A stretch of DNA of 64,000 nt, from positions 124,001 to 188,000 of the forward strand of contig JADJMA010000008.1 of assembly GCA_016709845.1 (NCBI GenBank), given 5' to 3'. The notes under the pieces were generated by a model that had not been told where the DNA came from, did no database searches, and saw only the letters and a program-made list of their open reading frames with translations. The stretch's first letter is position 1; each line of letters opens with the position of its first letter. Made by a program: the position numbers and the translations under genes. Origin of the DNA: Flammeovirgaceae bacterium. GTDB lineage: Bacteria; Bacteroidota; Bacteroidia; Cytophagales; Cyclobacteriaceae. Positions 1 through 11,100 of this stretch are shown here, piece after piece.

Positions 1-2850
1 GAAGGCGCGCTTGATGTTACAGGGACAATTAATGGCTGCTCTGCCAATGCCGCATATTCTACTTTGAATGCGACAGCTGACCAGAGCAAAGGCTCTTGCT
101 GGACTAACGGACCGAACTATAATCGTTGGTTTAAGTTCACGGCCACGGCCAGTCAGTATATAAAAGTTCAGGTTAAGGTTGGTGGAGCAGAGGGTTCAAT
201 GCAGAATCCATTTGTTGCTTTGTGGAACTCCTCACTCACGGAGTTAAACTGTCAGAATTATCAAGGCAGTAGCACAGATATAGAGACGGACTATTATGGC
301 TTAACAGCCGGGCAGACGTACTATATTTCTGTGGATAATCATGCAGGAGCAGGCTACCGGGGCACGTTTACTTTATGCCTGAGTGATGTAGTGGATTATA
401 ATTATTATGAAGGCGCGCTTGATGTTACAGGGACAATTAATGGCTGCTCTGCCAATGCCGCATATTCTACTTTGAATGCGACAGCTGACCAGAGCAAAGG
501 CTCTTGCTGGACTAACGGACCGAACTATAATCGTTGGTTTAAGTTCACGGCCACGGCCAGTCAGTATATAAAAGTTCAGGTTAAGGTTGGTGGAGCAGAG
601 GGTTCAATGCAGAATCCATTTGTTGCTTTGTGGAACTCCTCACTCACGGAGTTGAGCTGTCAGAATTATCAAGGCAGTAGCACAGATATAGAGACGGACT
701 ATTATGGCTTAACAGCCGGGCAGACGTACTATATTTCTGTGGATAATCATGCAGGAGCAGGCTACCGGGGCACGTTTACTTTATGCCTGAGTGATGTAGT
801 GGATTATAATTATTATGAAGGCGCGCTTGATGTTACAGGGACAATTAATGGCTGCTCTGCCAATGCCGCATATTCCACTTTGAATGCTACAGCTGACCAG
901 AGCAAAGGTTCTTGCTGGAGTAATGGTCCGAATTATAATCGTTGGTTCAAGTTTACGGCCACGGCCAGTCAGTATATGAAAGTTCAGGTTAAAGGTTGGT
1001 GGAGCAGAGGGTTCAATGCAGAATCCATTTGTTGCTTTGTGGAACTCCTCACTCACGGAGTTAAACTGCCAGAATTATCAAGGCAGTAGCACAGATATAG
1101 AGACGGACTATTATGGCTTAACAGCCGGGCAGACGTACTACATTTCTGTGGATAATCATGCAGGAGCAGGCTATCGGGGCACGTTTACTTTATGCCTGAG
1201 TGATGTAGTGGATTATAATTATTATGAAGGCGCGCTTGATGTTACAGGGACAATTAATGGCTGCTCTGCCAATGCCGCATATTCTACTTTGAATGCGACA
1301 GCTGACCAGAGCAAAGGCTCTTGCTGGACCAACGGACCGAACTATAATCGTTGGTTTAAGTTCACGGCCACGGCCAGTCAGTATATAAAGTTCAGGTTAA
1401 GTGGTGGAGCAGAGGGTTCAATGCAGAATCCATTTGTTGCTTTGTGGAACTCCTCACTCACGGAGTTGAGCTGTCAGAATTATCAAGGCAGTAGCACAGA
1501 TATAGAGACGGACTATTATGGCTTAACAGCCGGGCAGACGTACCATATTTCTGTGATAATCATGCAGGAGCAGGCTACCGGGGCACGTTTACTTTATGCC
1601 TGAGTGATGTAGTGGATTATAATTATTATGAAGGCGCGCTTGATGTTACAGGGACAATTAATGGTTGCTCGGCCAATGCCGCATATTCCACTTTGAATGC
1701 TACAGCTGACCAGAGCAAAGGTTCTTGCTGGAGTAATGGTCCGAATTATAATCGTTGGTTCAAGTTTACGGCCACGGCCAGTCAGTATATGAAAGTTCAG
1801 GTGAAGGTTGGCGGGGCAGAGGGTTCGATGCAAAACCCGTTTGTTGCTTTGTGGAATTCATCACTCACGGAGTTAAACTGCCAGAATTACCAAGGCAGTA
1901 GCACAGATATAGAGACGGACTATTATGGCTTAACAGCCGGGCAGACGTACTATATTTCTGTGGATAATCATGCAGGAGCAGGCTACCGGGGCACGTTTAC
2001 TTTATGCCTGAGTGATGTAGTGGATTATAATTATTATGAAGGCGCGCTTGATGTTACAGGGACAATTAATGGCTGCTCTGCCAATGCCGCATATTCTACT
2101 TTGAATGCGACAGCTGACCAGAGCAAAGGCTCTTGCTGGACTAACGGACCGAACTATAATCGTTGGTTTAAGTTCACGGCCACGGCCAGTCAGTATATAA
2201 AAGTTCAGGTTAAGGTTGGTGGAGCAGAGGGTTCAATGCAGAATCCATTTGTTGCTTTGTGGAACTCCTCACTCACGGAGTTAAACTGTCAGAATTATCA
2301 AGGCAGTAGCACAGATATAGAAACGGACTATTACGGATTGACCGCGGGCCAGACCTATTATATATCAGTAGACAATTATGCGGGAGCAGGCTACCGGGGC
2401 ACGTTTACTTTATGCCTGAGTGATGTGTTGGACTACAACTTTTATGAAGGAGCAACCCTAATTTCTGATTTGAACAATTGGTGCTCGCCAAATGCGGAAT
2501 ACTCAACGCTTAATGCAACGGCTGATAAAAATAAGGGAAGTTGCTGGAGTAACGGGCCAAATTATAACCGTTGGTTCAAGTTCACCGCGATAACTACAAC
2601 GGTTACGGTTCAAGTGAAAGTAGGAGGAGTGGAAGGTTCAATGCAAAATCCATTTGTGCCCTATGGGGAGCAAATGGGACAACACAACTAGCCTGCACAA
2701 ACTATGCAGGAGCAAGTACGACATTTCACTTAGTTATGGAGCCTTAACTATTGGCAATACCTATTATGTTTCAGTTGATAATTACGTTGGCGCAGGTTAT
2801 AGAGGAACGTTCACGCTATGTGTAAATAGTGTTGACCCCACCGCCTACTA
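1..2850 (+). repeat. Tandem 408-bp coding repeats (six near-identical, one diverged)
   Basis: Units start at 1, 409, 817, 1226, 1630, 2038 and 2446. Five of the six near-identical units differ by only a few bases plus indels; unit lengths of 409 and 404 mark the indel-bearing copies. Two subtypes exist: A (units 1, 2, 4, 6; CTGGACTAACGG or similar, protein WTNG) and B (units 3 and 5; CTGGAGTAATGG, protein WSNG). The seventh unit (from 2446) is clearly diverged at the DNA level but keeps the protein pattern. The first unit abuts the window edge, so the true copy number is unknown. Confidence 0.95.
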
Positions 2851-4801
2851 TTCAAGAGCCAATGGCGATTGGAATACACCAAGTACGTGGTCGAATATTA
2901 CCTATGGGGGTGTAGCCTCAGTAACAACACCGGGTGCAGGTAATGTTGTTTACATCCGCGATAATGTGATTAACGTTACTTCGGCAGGCCAGGCAGCGGA
3001 AGTTAATATAACAACCAGCGCAGCAAACACATCCCTTACTATTGATAATACTACGCTTACCGTTAATGGTCGATTTATAAAAACAAATTCTGCTAACAAT
3101 TCCAATATCACAACAGTTCAGAATAATGGCGTTCTCCGTGTTGCGAATAATCTTCTCCTAACCCGAAGCGGAGGCAACAGTAATACACAACTTAACATCC
3201 CTTCAGGATCAGTAACGGTTGGACAAGATATGATTTGGACCAGCACAAGTGGTACAATAGCTAACAATACGATGACACTAAGTAATTCATCATCCTTGAC
3301 TATTGCGCGAGACCTCACATTAAGTTATTCTGGAGGAATGAAACTCGGATTTACCTTTAATAATAACTCCATCTTGTCAGTAGGTCGTGATTTAATCTTT
3401 ACTTCAACGGCAGCGACACAAACCGAAGCCATATTTAATAATGCTGCTGCCATGAGCATCAAAAGGAACATTGTTCGTGGCGGAACGCCTTTTGGGATAC
3501 TTACTTTTAACAACACCACTACGCTTACATTTAATGGTACAGCGAATCAACAAATCATTCCCGCTTCCGCGGGATCGGGTGGTGATGCGATTACATATAA
3601 TCGCGTAGTCTTCAACAACACAAGTGGATTTGCTATTGATTACACCATGGGTGGGGTTGCTTCCATTCCTGGAAGTATCACCTTAACGCAAGGGATTCTT
3701 CAAACAACGGGAGCTAATTATCTCGCCTTATTAAATGGATGTACAAGTTCATTGGGCAGTACCAGTAGTTATGTGGATGGCCCCATGACAATTGATTTGG
3801 CTTCTAATATACCATCAACAACACTTACTTTCCCACTAGGAAAAAGCGGATCATACCGACCGGCTGTTCTATCGGTGACGCATTCTGATAATGCTTCAGC
3901 AACCTACACGGCAGAACATTTTAGTTCATCGGCCGGAGCGTTGGGCTATACATTACCAGGAACGATCGAGCGAGTATCTGGAGCTCGTTATTGGATTATC
4001 AATCGATCGGCTGTAGCCAATTTAACAAGCGCCACTGCTAAACTGTATTATGGAATTGGCTCCAGCGATGGTGTTTCGGATCCGGCAAACCTGCGTGTGG
4101 TGAAAACCAATGGGGCGGGCACGGTTTGGTTCGATGCCGGTGGCACAGGATCAGCCGTTGGAACAGGAACAATCACTTCTGCACCCTTTGCTACATTCAG
4201 CGTATTCACGTTGGGCAATGCCACAGGCGGATCGAATCCGCTTCCCATTCAATTAAAATCTTTTGAAGCCAAGCCGTTGGCTAATAAAGTTGATATACAA
4301 TGGGTAACCGCTTCCGAGTTGAATAATGATTACTTCACCCTTGAGCGATCATCCGATGGTCAGGAGTTTGCTGAGCTGGTTCGTATTCCCGGCAAGGGAA
4401 CCATGCAATCAGAATCCGTTTATAGCTTTCTGGATGAAAGGCCCATTGTAGGAAAATCTTATTATCGATTGAAGCAAACGGATTTTGACAAAAAATCTAC
4501 CTATTCAAAAATTGTTTTGGTTGAACTTGAATTGGGTCATAATCCAGCAGTAATTGTTTACCCTAACCCGGCAACGGAAGAATTATTTTCTGTGCAAATG
4601 AAAGGTTTTATGCCCGAAGAAATGGTGCAGATTAAATTGTCGGACGCTATGGGTCGCACCCTATTCACAGATCAGACAACTGTAGGTAAAGCTGAGACCC
4701 ATGAAATCAAGATCAGTAAAACTGGACTAGCCCCTGGAGTTTATATTCTTACTGTTCGTCAGAGATCGATAAATCTATTTTCAAGAGTAGTTATTAATTA
4801 A
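1..4801 (+). CDS. T9SS-exported tandem-repeat surface protein, 5' end outside window, frameshifted
   Basis: Large secreted or cell-surface protein whose N terminus lies upstream of the window. Positions 1-2850 encode about seven copies of a 136-residue domain, each with a WFKFTATAS strand, paired Cys residues and an ending like GYRGTFTLCL. The pattern resembles the PPC-type beta sandwich (bacterial pre-peptidase C-terminal domain); that is inferred from pattern only. Positions 2850-4220 encode Asn/Ser/Thr-rich beta-rich sequence. The last ~85 residues form a type IX secretion sorting domain (VYPNPATEE, then LAPGVYILTV and SRVVIN), so export across the outer membrane by the T9SS is expected; gldKLMN lies 30 kb downstream. 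Indels relative to sister repeats sit near 991 (+1), 1387-1400 (-3), 1554 (-1), 2657 (-1) and 2719 (-1), splitting the frame; these look like sequence errors. Specific function unknown; adhesin is a guess. Confidence 0.8.
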
Positions 4802-4852
4802 TCGTCTATATCGATTAGGCTTTGTTCCCCAGAGGGAGAGAGAAACATTAAA

Positions 4853-4878
4853 AAGCCCGATGCTTTCACATCTGGCTT
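4853..4878. terminator. Hairpin between convergent genes
   Basis: AAGCC-C-GATG pairs with CATC-T-GGCTT around a 6-nt loop, with an A-run on the left side. It lies between the stop of the repeat protein (+) and the stop of the MFS gene (-), so it may act as a terminator for one or both. Confidence 0.5.
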
Positions 4879-4902
4879 GTACCAGGGACGGTAGATGAAT
4901 CC
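4879..4902 (-). pseudogene. Degenerate tRNA-Leu 3'-end fragment (possible att remnant)
   Basis: On the minus strand this matches the T-arm and acceptor 3' strand of the tRNA-Leu at 6290-6374 at 20 of 23 positions with one gap (both read GTACCAGG...ACGG on the plus strand), same orientation, and like the intact gene it is followed by a hairpin. The D and anticodon arms are not recognisable. Position and orientation fit an integration-site copy of a tRNA 3' end, but no integrase is present, and chance similarity is not excluded. Confidence 0.35.
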
Positions 4903-4958
4903 ATGAAGCCTTTCAGAATGGCTGCGTTTTCCCTGTTTGAAAACACTTCATAATTTTA

Positions 4959-6137
4959 TTAAGACTCCGCCTTGATTCCCAACGTAATCAACGCACCGAC
5001 AATCAGCTGAACCCCCAACAGCGCAACAGGGAGATTGTAGTTTCCTGTCCATGAAATCAGATAGCCTACACCCAATGAGGCCACAGTGCCACCTACCAGA
5101 CCTGCTGTATTCAAAGCTCCCGTTATGGCTCCACTATGTTGTTTGCCCAACCCAATAGCAATGGCCCAGGCTACAGGTGCAGTAACATCCATAAATGCAA
5201 GTCCCAACGCAAGTAATATCACCGCTATCGTATTGCTTTCGGTTACAGTGGCAAGCAACATGACCACGCCAGATAAACCTAACCCAACCAGTGGAACAAT
5301 TCTTCTCCCCCAGATGATCCCGATTTTCTTTACGAGGAAATCGCTCAACATGCCACCGAAAAGGCAGCCTGCTGCAGCGAGTATGAATGGCAACGAAGCA
5401 GAATATGTTAAGTCTTCCTGCGAAACTCCTCTTCCATGGAATAGGTATTTTGGCAACCACGAGATAAAAAAGAAAACACCACAGGCATAACAATAATACA
5501 TGATCATCAGTAGCCAGAAATTTTTCTTCCCGGCAATGGAGGCCCAAGAGTTTTCAGTTCTTTCTGCAACCATTTCTTTTTCCTCCGGTGTTTTATATAA
5601 CCACCACCAGACAATTACCCAGAGTATGCCAATACCACCCAGCAAATAAAAAGTAATCCGCCATCCATAATTCATTTGCAAAGGCACCACAACAAATGGA
5701 GTAATGGCACCACCTATCCGGCTCGCCATCCAGATCACCGCCTGCGCACGACCACGTTCTTCAATGGAGAACCATTTTCGTATGCTAATAGCACTATTGG
5801 GATAAGCACCGGCTTCGCCAGCACCAAAGAAAAAGCGCACCGTAAGCAGAGAAGCAAAACCACCAACTAATCCGGTGAGACTGGTGAATAGTGACCACCA
5901 GAGTACTATACGAGTCAGCACTTTTTTCTCTCCAAAGCGATCGCCCCATAAGCCTGTGGGAATTTCAAAAAGTGCATAGGAGATAGTGAAGGCGGCCAGT
6001 ATCCATCCGAACTGACTTTCACTTAACCCAAGTTCTGCTGTAATATGAATGCCAGCAATTGAAATCGCATTTCTATCCAGAAAGGTGAGGATGGAGAGCA
6101 AGGACAGCAGCGTAAGAATTTTGTACTTGTGTGGCAT
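4959..6137 (-). CDS. MFS transporter, anion:cation symporter-like
   Basis: Inner-membrane transporter of the major facilitator superfamily, 392 residues from the ATG at 6137 (an in-frame TTG at 6155 would add six residues). About 12 hydrophobic segments are visible. FLDRNAISIAG in TM1, GLWGDRFGEKK in the TM2-3 loop and the RFFFGAGEAGAYPN motif in TM4 are typical of the ACS family (glucarate, hexuronate, phthalate and similar organic anions). The substrate cannot be told from sequence. It stands alone, with no catabolic operon on either side, and is bracketed by a tRNA-Leu 3'-end fragment (4879-4902) and the intact tRNA-Leu (6290-6374). The reading frame is uninterrupted, in contrast to many neighbours. 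Confidence 0.9.
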   Translation of the reverse strand: MPHKYKILTLLSLLSILTFLDRNAISIAGIHITAELGLSESQFGWILAAFTISYALFEIPTGLWGDRFGEKKVLTRIVLWWSLFTSLTGLVGGFASLLTVRFFFGAGEAGAYPNSAISIRKWFSIEERGRAQAVIWMASRIGGAITPFVVVPLQMNYGWRITFYLLGGIGILWVIVWWWLYKTPEEKEMVAERTENSWASIAGKKNFWLLMIMYYCYACGVFFFISWLPKYLFHGRGVSQEDLTYSASLPFILAAAGCLFGGMLSDFLVKKIGIIWGRRIVPLVGLGLSGVVMLLATVTESNTIAVILLALGLAFMDVTAPVAWAIAIGLGKQHSGAITGALNTAGLVGGTVASLGVGYLISWTGNYNLPVALLGVQLIVGALITLGIKAES

Positions 6138-6257
6138 GAAGACGTTGTAACACAAGGTTATGGTTTTAGTTATAAAATCTCAATGTGATTTGTAAATATC
6201 TGATTCAGGAGATAGTAATCTGGAGAGGATGGTGAAGATAAGAAGCCTTATAAAATG

Positions 6258-6282
6258 AAAAGCTCTGCAAGACAGAGCTTTT
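6258..6282 (-). terminator. Terminator of tRNA-Leu
   Basis: Perfect 10-bp stem AAAAGCTCTG / CAGAGCTTTT around the loop CAAGA, a few bases beyond the 3' end of the minus-strand tRNA-Leu; the stem supplies the U-tract on the minus strand. Confidence 0.75.
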
Positions 6283-6289
6283 CACGGTG

Positions 6290-6374
6290 TACCAGGACGG
6301 GAGTTGAACCCGTACAGATATTACTATCCACAGGATTTTAAGTCCTGCGTGTCTACCAATTCCACCACCCGGGC
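6290..6374 (-). tRNA. tRNA-Leu (anticodon TAA), one acceptor base apparently missing
   Basis: Minus-strand class II tRNA. The anticodon stem-loop CAGGA-CTTAAAA-TCCTG gives anticodon TAA; the D region has TGGTAGACACGC; the T arm is ACGGG-TTCAACT-CCCGT. The 5' acceptor GCCCGGG would pair fully with CCTGGGT, but the sequence reads CCTGGT followed by A, one G short. A homopolymer deletion (CCC to CC on the plus strand near 6292) explains this and fits the error pattern in neighbouring genes. Confidence 0.9.
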
Positions 6375-6408
6375 AATTATTACTTGTGGCACTCGAAATT
6401 TCAAAAAC

Positions 6409-6460
6409 GAACCCGTGCAGATATTACTAGCCATCTAAAGCTATCGGGACCACCCCGGCA
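6409..6460 (-). pseudogene. tRNA-Leu remnant with internal replacement
   Basis: 6409-6428 repeats the tRNA-Leu T-arm/variable region (19 of 20 bases), and 6450-6460 resembles its 5' end (CCACCCC-GGCA versus CCACCCGGGCA). The D and anticodon arms between them are replaced by 21 bases ending in AGCTATCGGGA, a string shared with the palindrome in the tRNA-Gly remnant at 6615-6632. Confidence 0.6.
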
Positions 6461-6467
6461 GAGTAAA

Positions 6468-6501
6468 AAGTAAAAGGGCTTAAACTGCGGTGCTTTTACT
6501 T
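6468..6501 (-). terminator. Hairpin downstream of tRNA-Gly
   Basis: AAGTAAAAG (6468-6476) is the reverse complement of CTTTTACTT (6493-6501), just past the 3' end of the minus-strand tRNA-Gly. The 16-nt loop and AT-rich stem make it a weak terminator candidate. Confidence 0.4.
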
Positions 6502-6503
6502 TG

Positions 6504-6576
<73 letters not shown>

Positions 6577-6604
6577 TTAAAAGAGCCTTCAAAAATAACT
6601 ACCG

Positions 6605-6647
6605 GTGCTCTACCTCCCGATAGCTATCGGGAGAGCTACTCCCGCTT
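6605..6647 (-). pseudogene. tRNA-Gly 5'-part remnant carrying a palindrome
   Basis: GTGCTCTACC (6605-6614) and GAGCTACTCCCGCTTA (6633 onward) copy the 5' half of the adjacent tRNA-Gly. In the real tRNA only AACT lies between them; here an 18-bp perfect palindrome TCCCGATAGCTATCGGGA (6615-6632) sits there instead. The fragment lacks anticodon and T arms. Confidence 0.65.
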
Positions 6648-7103
6648 ACGTCTTCAAATTGAGGGTTTTAGTGTCTAAAACTCACTTTTTGAGCCCCCAA
6701 TGGTTATAAGGGACTGCAAATTTAATAGCCCCAATCAAAAAACCAATACGACTATTACAAATTCAAGAATTTAATCCCGCATTGAATTTTATTATTCTTA
6801 AATAAGAACCAAATCCATCTGCTCTGATTAGACTATTAAGGTTTATAAATTGGAAGCCAACGATATTTCTTATAACCCCGACCGGAGCTTTTTTGTGCGA
6901 TGATTTTGAGCCCCGTTTGAAAATCAATATACTGAATGTAGATAGGGAGTTTTTTAAGCAATGGAGTTGTCGTTTAAAAGTTAATCAGGTTGGGTCACTC
7001 AGTTGCCAGAAGTAGTACTAAATTGACCGCCTAAAACAGATACCAAGAATTAATACCAAATACGTATTACTATTGAATTTAATTTGAAGTTAGATACTGT
7101 AAT
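6648..7103. other. Gene-free AT-rich intergenic region
   Basis: About 455 bp between the tRNA cluster and the efflux operon. I see no credible coding frame, RNA or repeat. The end of this stretch must hold the efflux operon promoter, but no clear TAnnTTTG element is visible; a tRNA promoter reading leftward should also lie here. Confidence 0.6.
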
Positions 7104-8159
7104 ATGAGAATAGGATTGCGATTTGCAGCCTTCATAGTTTTGATTGGTTCATTAAGCTCTGGATGTAAATCCAAAAGTAAAGACAATGTAGTGGCTGCAA
7201 AGCGATCAACGACTTTGCAAGTTGAAGCATTCTTGGTTCAATCAACATCAGTTTTCGAAAACATTGAACTGCCCGGCACGTTACTTTCCGAAGAGGAAAC
7301 TGTTATTCGGCCGGAGGTTAGCGGAAAAATAATAAGTTTGAATGTACCCGAAGGATCATTAGTTTCTAAAAATTTCTTACTGGCAAAATTATTCGATCAG
7401 GACTTGCAGGCGCAGCTGGATAAACTTAAAGTGCAACTAAAGATTGCAGAGAAAACCGTTGAACGAGAAAAAGAACTATTAGAGATAAGTGGAATCAGCC
7501 AGCAGGATTTTGATTTAAGTGCGCTTACGGTGGATAATCTTAAAGCCGATATTCAATCCGTTAAAATAGCGATTTCTAAAACGGAGGTGCGGGCTCCATA
7601 TGACGGTCTGTTAGGATTGCGTAATGTAAGTCTGGGGTCATACATATCTCCAGCTGATGTTATCACAACCATCCGCGATGCAAAAAATCTCAAACTTGAA
7701 TTTTCTATCCCTGAACGATATGCTCAAAATATTACCAAAGGGACATTGGTGGATTTCACTGTTGATGGGGGAACAAACACACATACTGCGGTGGTCATTG
7801 CTACAGAAGGAAATGTTTCGCAAACAACACGAACCCTGAAAATAAAAGCGACCGTAACGGCAAATCATAAAGAATTGATTCCGGGCCTTTATGCAAAAGT
7901 AAATTTAAAGGTAGGCCAGGATAGTCACGCGATGATGGTTCCGACACAAGTGATAATTCCAAAAGCACGGAACAAGCAGGTAATTGTACTGCGTAGTGAT
8001 AGTGTTGCGTTTGCGATAGTAGAGACCGGAATCCAGGATTCATCGTATGTTCAAATAATAAAAGGACTGCATGTGGGCGATACCGTTATAACCACGGGCT
8101 TAATGGCTATCAGACCTAATTCGAAAGTGAAGATTACTAAAGTGAGTAGGATAGAATAA
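7104..8159 (+). CDS. RND efflux periplasmic adaptor lipoprotein (AcrA/MdtA type)
   Basis: Membrane-fusion protein of a tripartite efflux pump, 351 residues. A lipoprotein signal ends in SLSSGC, so Cys21 is the expected lipidated residue. A first half-lipoyl segment (VIRPEVSGKIISL, about residues 70-85) is followed by a coiled-coil hairpin (DLQAQLDKLKVQL and the following helix) and the second half-lipoyl segment (EVRAPYDGLLGLRNV, about 162-176). A beta-barrel and membrane-proximal domain follow. It lies 13 bp upstream of the RND gene, followed by a TolC-like gene, so one operon. Substrate unknown; drugs or other hydrophobic compounds are more likely than metals, since no metal-binding His/Met clusters are seen. 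Confidence 0.92.
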   Translation: MRIGLRFAAFIVLIGSLSSGCKSKSKDNVVAAKRSTTLQVEAFLVQSTSVFENIELPGTLLSEEETVIRPEVSGKIISLNVPEGSLVSKNFLLAKLFDQDLQAQLDKLKVQLKIAEKTVEREKELLEISGISQQDFDLSALTVDNLKADIQSVKIAISKTEVRAPYDGLLGLRNVSLGSYISPADVITTIRDAKNLKLEFSIPERYAQNITKGTLVDFTVDGGTNTHTAVVIATEGNVSQTTRTLKIKATVTANHKELIPGLYAKVNLKVGQDSHAMMVPTQVIIPKARNKQVIVLRSDSVAFAIVETGIQDSSYVQIIKGLHVGDTVITTGLMAIRPNSKVKITKVSRIE

Positions 8160-8172
8160 GTGGAGCACGGAT

Positions 8173-11100
8173 ATGAATATTTCTGAACTAAGCATTAAAC
8201 GACCTGTACTCACTTTTGTGATGAACATTGTATTGGTGTTGTTTGGTGCGATTGGTTTTAGTTATCTGGGAGTTCGTGATTATCCGGCTATCGATCCACC
8301 CGTAATAAATGTATTCACTTCCTACTCAGGGGCCAATGCCGATATCATTGAATCACAAATAACAGAGCCACTCGAAAAGTCAATCAATGGAATTCCGGGT
8401 ATCAGAAATATTTCCTCTACTTCTTCGGTAGGGAGTAGCTACATCAATGTCGAATTTAATTTGGGTGTGGATATGGAAACGGCAGCCAATGACGTGCGGG
8501 ATAAAGTATCGCGTGCCGTAAGAGAACTGCCACAGGATTTAACTTCACCGCCTGTAGTTTCAAAGGCCGATGCCGATGCAGACTATATTATTAGTATGAC
8601 GGTGAGCAGCAATGCACGCAACCCACTTCAGTTAACAGAATACGCAAACAACGTATTTGTGGAACGAATGGAAACTATCGATGGCGTTAGTAGCGTAAGT
8701 GTATTGGGCGAAAAGAGATATGCTATGCGTATCTGGATGGACCCCACCAAGCTAAGTGCCTACAATCTTACCGCGCTGGATGTACAACGCGCCTTGAACC
8801 GCGAGAATGTAGAATTGCCCGCAGGGAAAATTGCCGGCAACGCCACCGAACTTTCCGTGCGTACGTTTGGCAAGTTATATACGGAAGAAGATTTCCAAAA
8901 TGTGGTTATCAAATCAAGTGAAGTTGGCAATGTTAAAATAAAGGATATTGGCGATGTAGTGTTGGGTCCCGAAAATGAAGAGTCCGTTTTGAGAGAGAAC
9001 GGAGTGCAGATGGTTGCTTTGGGGATTGTTCCGTTACCGGGAGCAAATTATGTAAAAATAGCGGACGAATTTCGCAAGCGACTGGATCAGGTACAGGCTG
9101 AGATGCCAGCCGACATTCATTTGGATGTATCTACCGATCAGACTTTTTTTATTACGCGATCTATTGATGAGGTAGAAGAGACTTTATTTATTTCGTTCGT
9201 TCTTGTTGTGCTGATCATTTATCTATTCTTCCGCGATGCGATTATTGCGATACGGCCCTTAATCGATATTCCGGTTTCCCTAATAGCTACATTCTTTATC
9301 ATGTACCTCTGTGGTTTTCCATCAATGTGCTAACCATGCTTGGGATTGTGCTGGCTACAGGATTAGTGGTGGATGATGGGATTGTAGTAACAGAAAATAT
9401 TTATAAGAAGTTAGAGGGCGGAATGAATAAATACCGTGCGGCCGTAGAAGGCTCTAAAGAAATTTTCTTTGCGGTAATATCTACTTCTATTACGCTGGCC
9501 GTGTTTTCTTCCGGTTGTGTTTTTGCCCGGGTTTGTGGGGAGGTTGTTCCGTGAGTTTGGAATCGTGGTTGCCGGAGCCGTTTTAGTCTCTGCGTTTGTT
9601 TCGCTTACGTTAACTCCTGTGTTGAGTGTAAAGCTAACCCGAAGCAATCACAAGCACTCCTGGTTTTATAATGTTACCGAACCCTTCTTTGTGGGTATGG
9701 AAAAAGGATATGCCCGGTGGCTGAAATACTTTCTTCAAGTGCGATGGGTTGCCTTTATTATTATTGTAGTTTCCATTGGCACGGCAGCATTAATTGGGTT
9801 TAACATTCAACAAGAACTTGCCCCACAGGAAGACCGTAATCAGGTTCGTATTAATCCAACCGGAGCAGAAGGAACTTCGTACGATTATATGGATCGATAT
9901 ATAGAAAAACTGACCAAGTTTGTGCTCGATTCTGTTCCTGAATACAGAACAGTAGTTTCTAATACTGCCTTGCGTGGCGGCTCACCAAATAGTGGTTCTG
10001 TAAAAGTAAATCTAAAAGACAAGTCGTTAAGAAACCGATCGCAGGAAGAAATAGCAGAATATATCACCAGCTATTTGCCTATGTTTAGTGAAGGCCGAGC
10101 ATTCGTTTCGCAAGAGGCAACTATTGCCGTGAACCGAAGAAGTGGACAGCCCGTACAGTTTGTAATTCAAAACAATGATTTTGAAAAGTTGAAAGAAGCA
10201 CTTCCACGCATGGAAGAAGCCGCCAGAAACAGTGATGTGCTACAAAACGTAGATGTGAATTTAAAATTCAACAAACCCGAATTGTTAGTAAAAATTAATC
10301 GATTAAAGGCCACCCAATTGGGAGTAAGCGTTCAGGATATTTCGCAAACACTTCAGCTGGCCTTTAGTAATCTTCGCTTTGGGTACTTTATGAAAGCAGG
10401 GAAACAGTACCAGGTAATGGGGCAGGTTACACGACTAAACCGAGATGATCCGGATGATTTGAAAAAAACTCTATGTGCGCACGACCTCTGGCGAATTGAT
10501 TTCTATTGATAACGTAATTTCTTTGGAGGAATCAGCAACCCCACCTTCGCTCTATCATTTCAACCGCTATAAGTCGGCAACCATAACAGCTCCTCCGGCT
10601 TCTGGAAAAACGATTGGCGATGGAATTCAAGCCATGAAAGAGATTGCCGCAGCAGAGTTGGACGATACTTTCTCCACTTCGCTTTCGGGAGCCTCGCGCG
10701 ACTTTGCAGAAAGCTCTGGCAACACCTCTTTTGCTTTTATATTAGCCTTGGTGCTAATCTACTTGGTGCTTGCGGCCCAATTCGAAAGTTTTATCGATCC
10801 ATTTATTATTATGTTCACTGTACCGCTTGCGATCTGCGGAGCCTTTCTATGTCTGTATATTTTCGGCCAAACGTTTAATATCTTTTCACAGATTGGAATG
10901 ATTATGTTGATTGGGCTGGTAACAAAAAATGGAATTCTGATTGTTGAGTTTGCCAATCAAAAGCGAGAAGATGGGCTGGGAAAATTTGAAGCGGTGAGTG
11001 AAGCTTCACGGCTACGCTTACGCCCGATTTTGATGACAAGCCTGGCCATGGCAACAGGATCATTGCCCTTGGCATTATCATTAGGTCAATCCTCATCCAG

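Noticed and set aside
1..2445. Possible CRISPR array, because of regular direct repeats.
   Set aside because: Units are 408 bp, coding and without variable spacers; they are protein-domain repeats.
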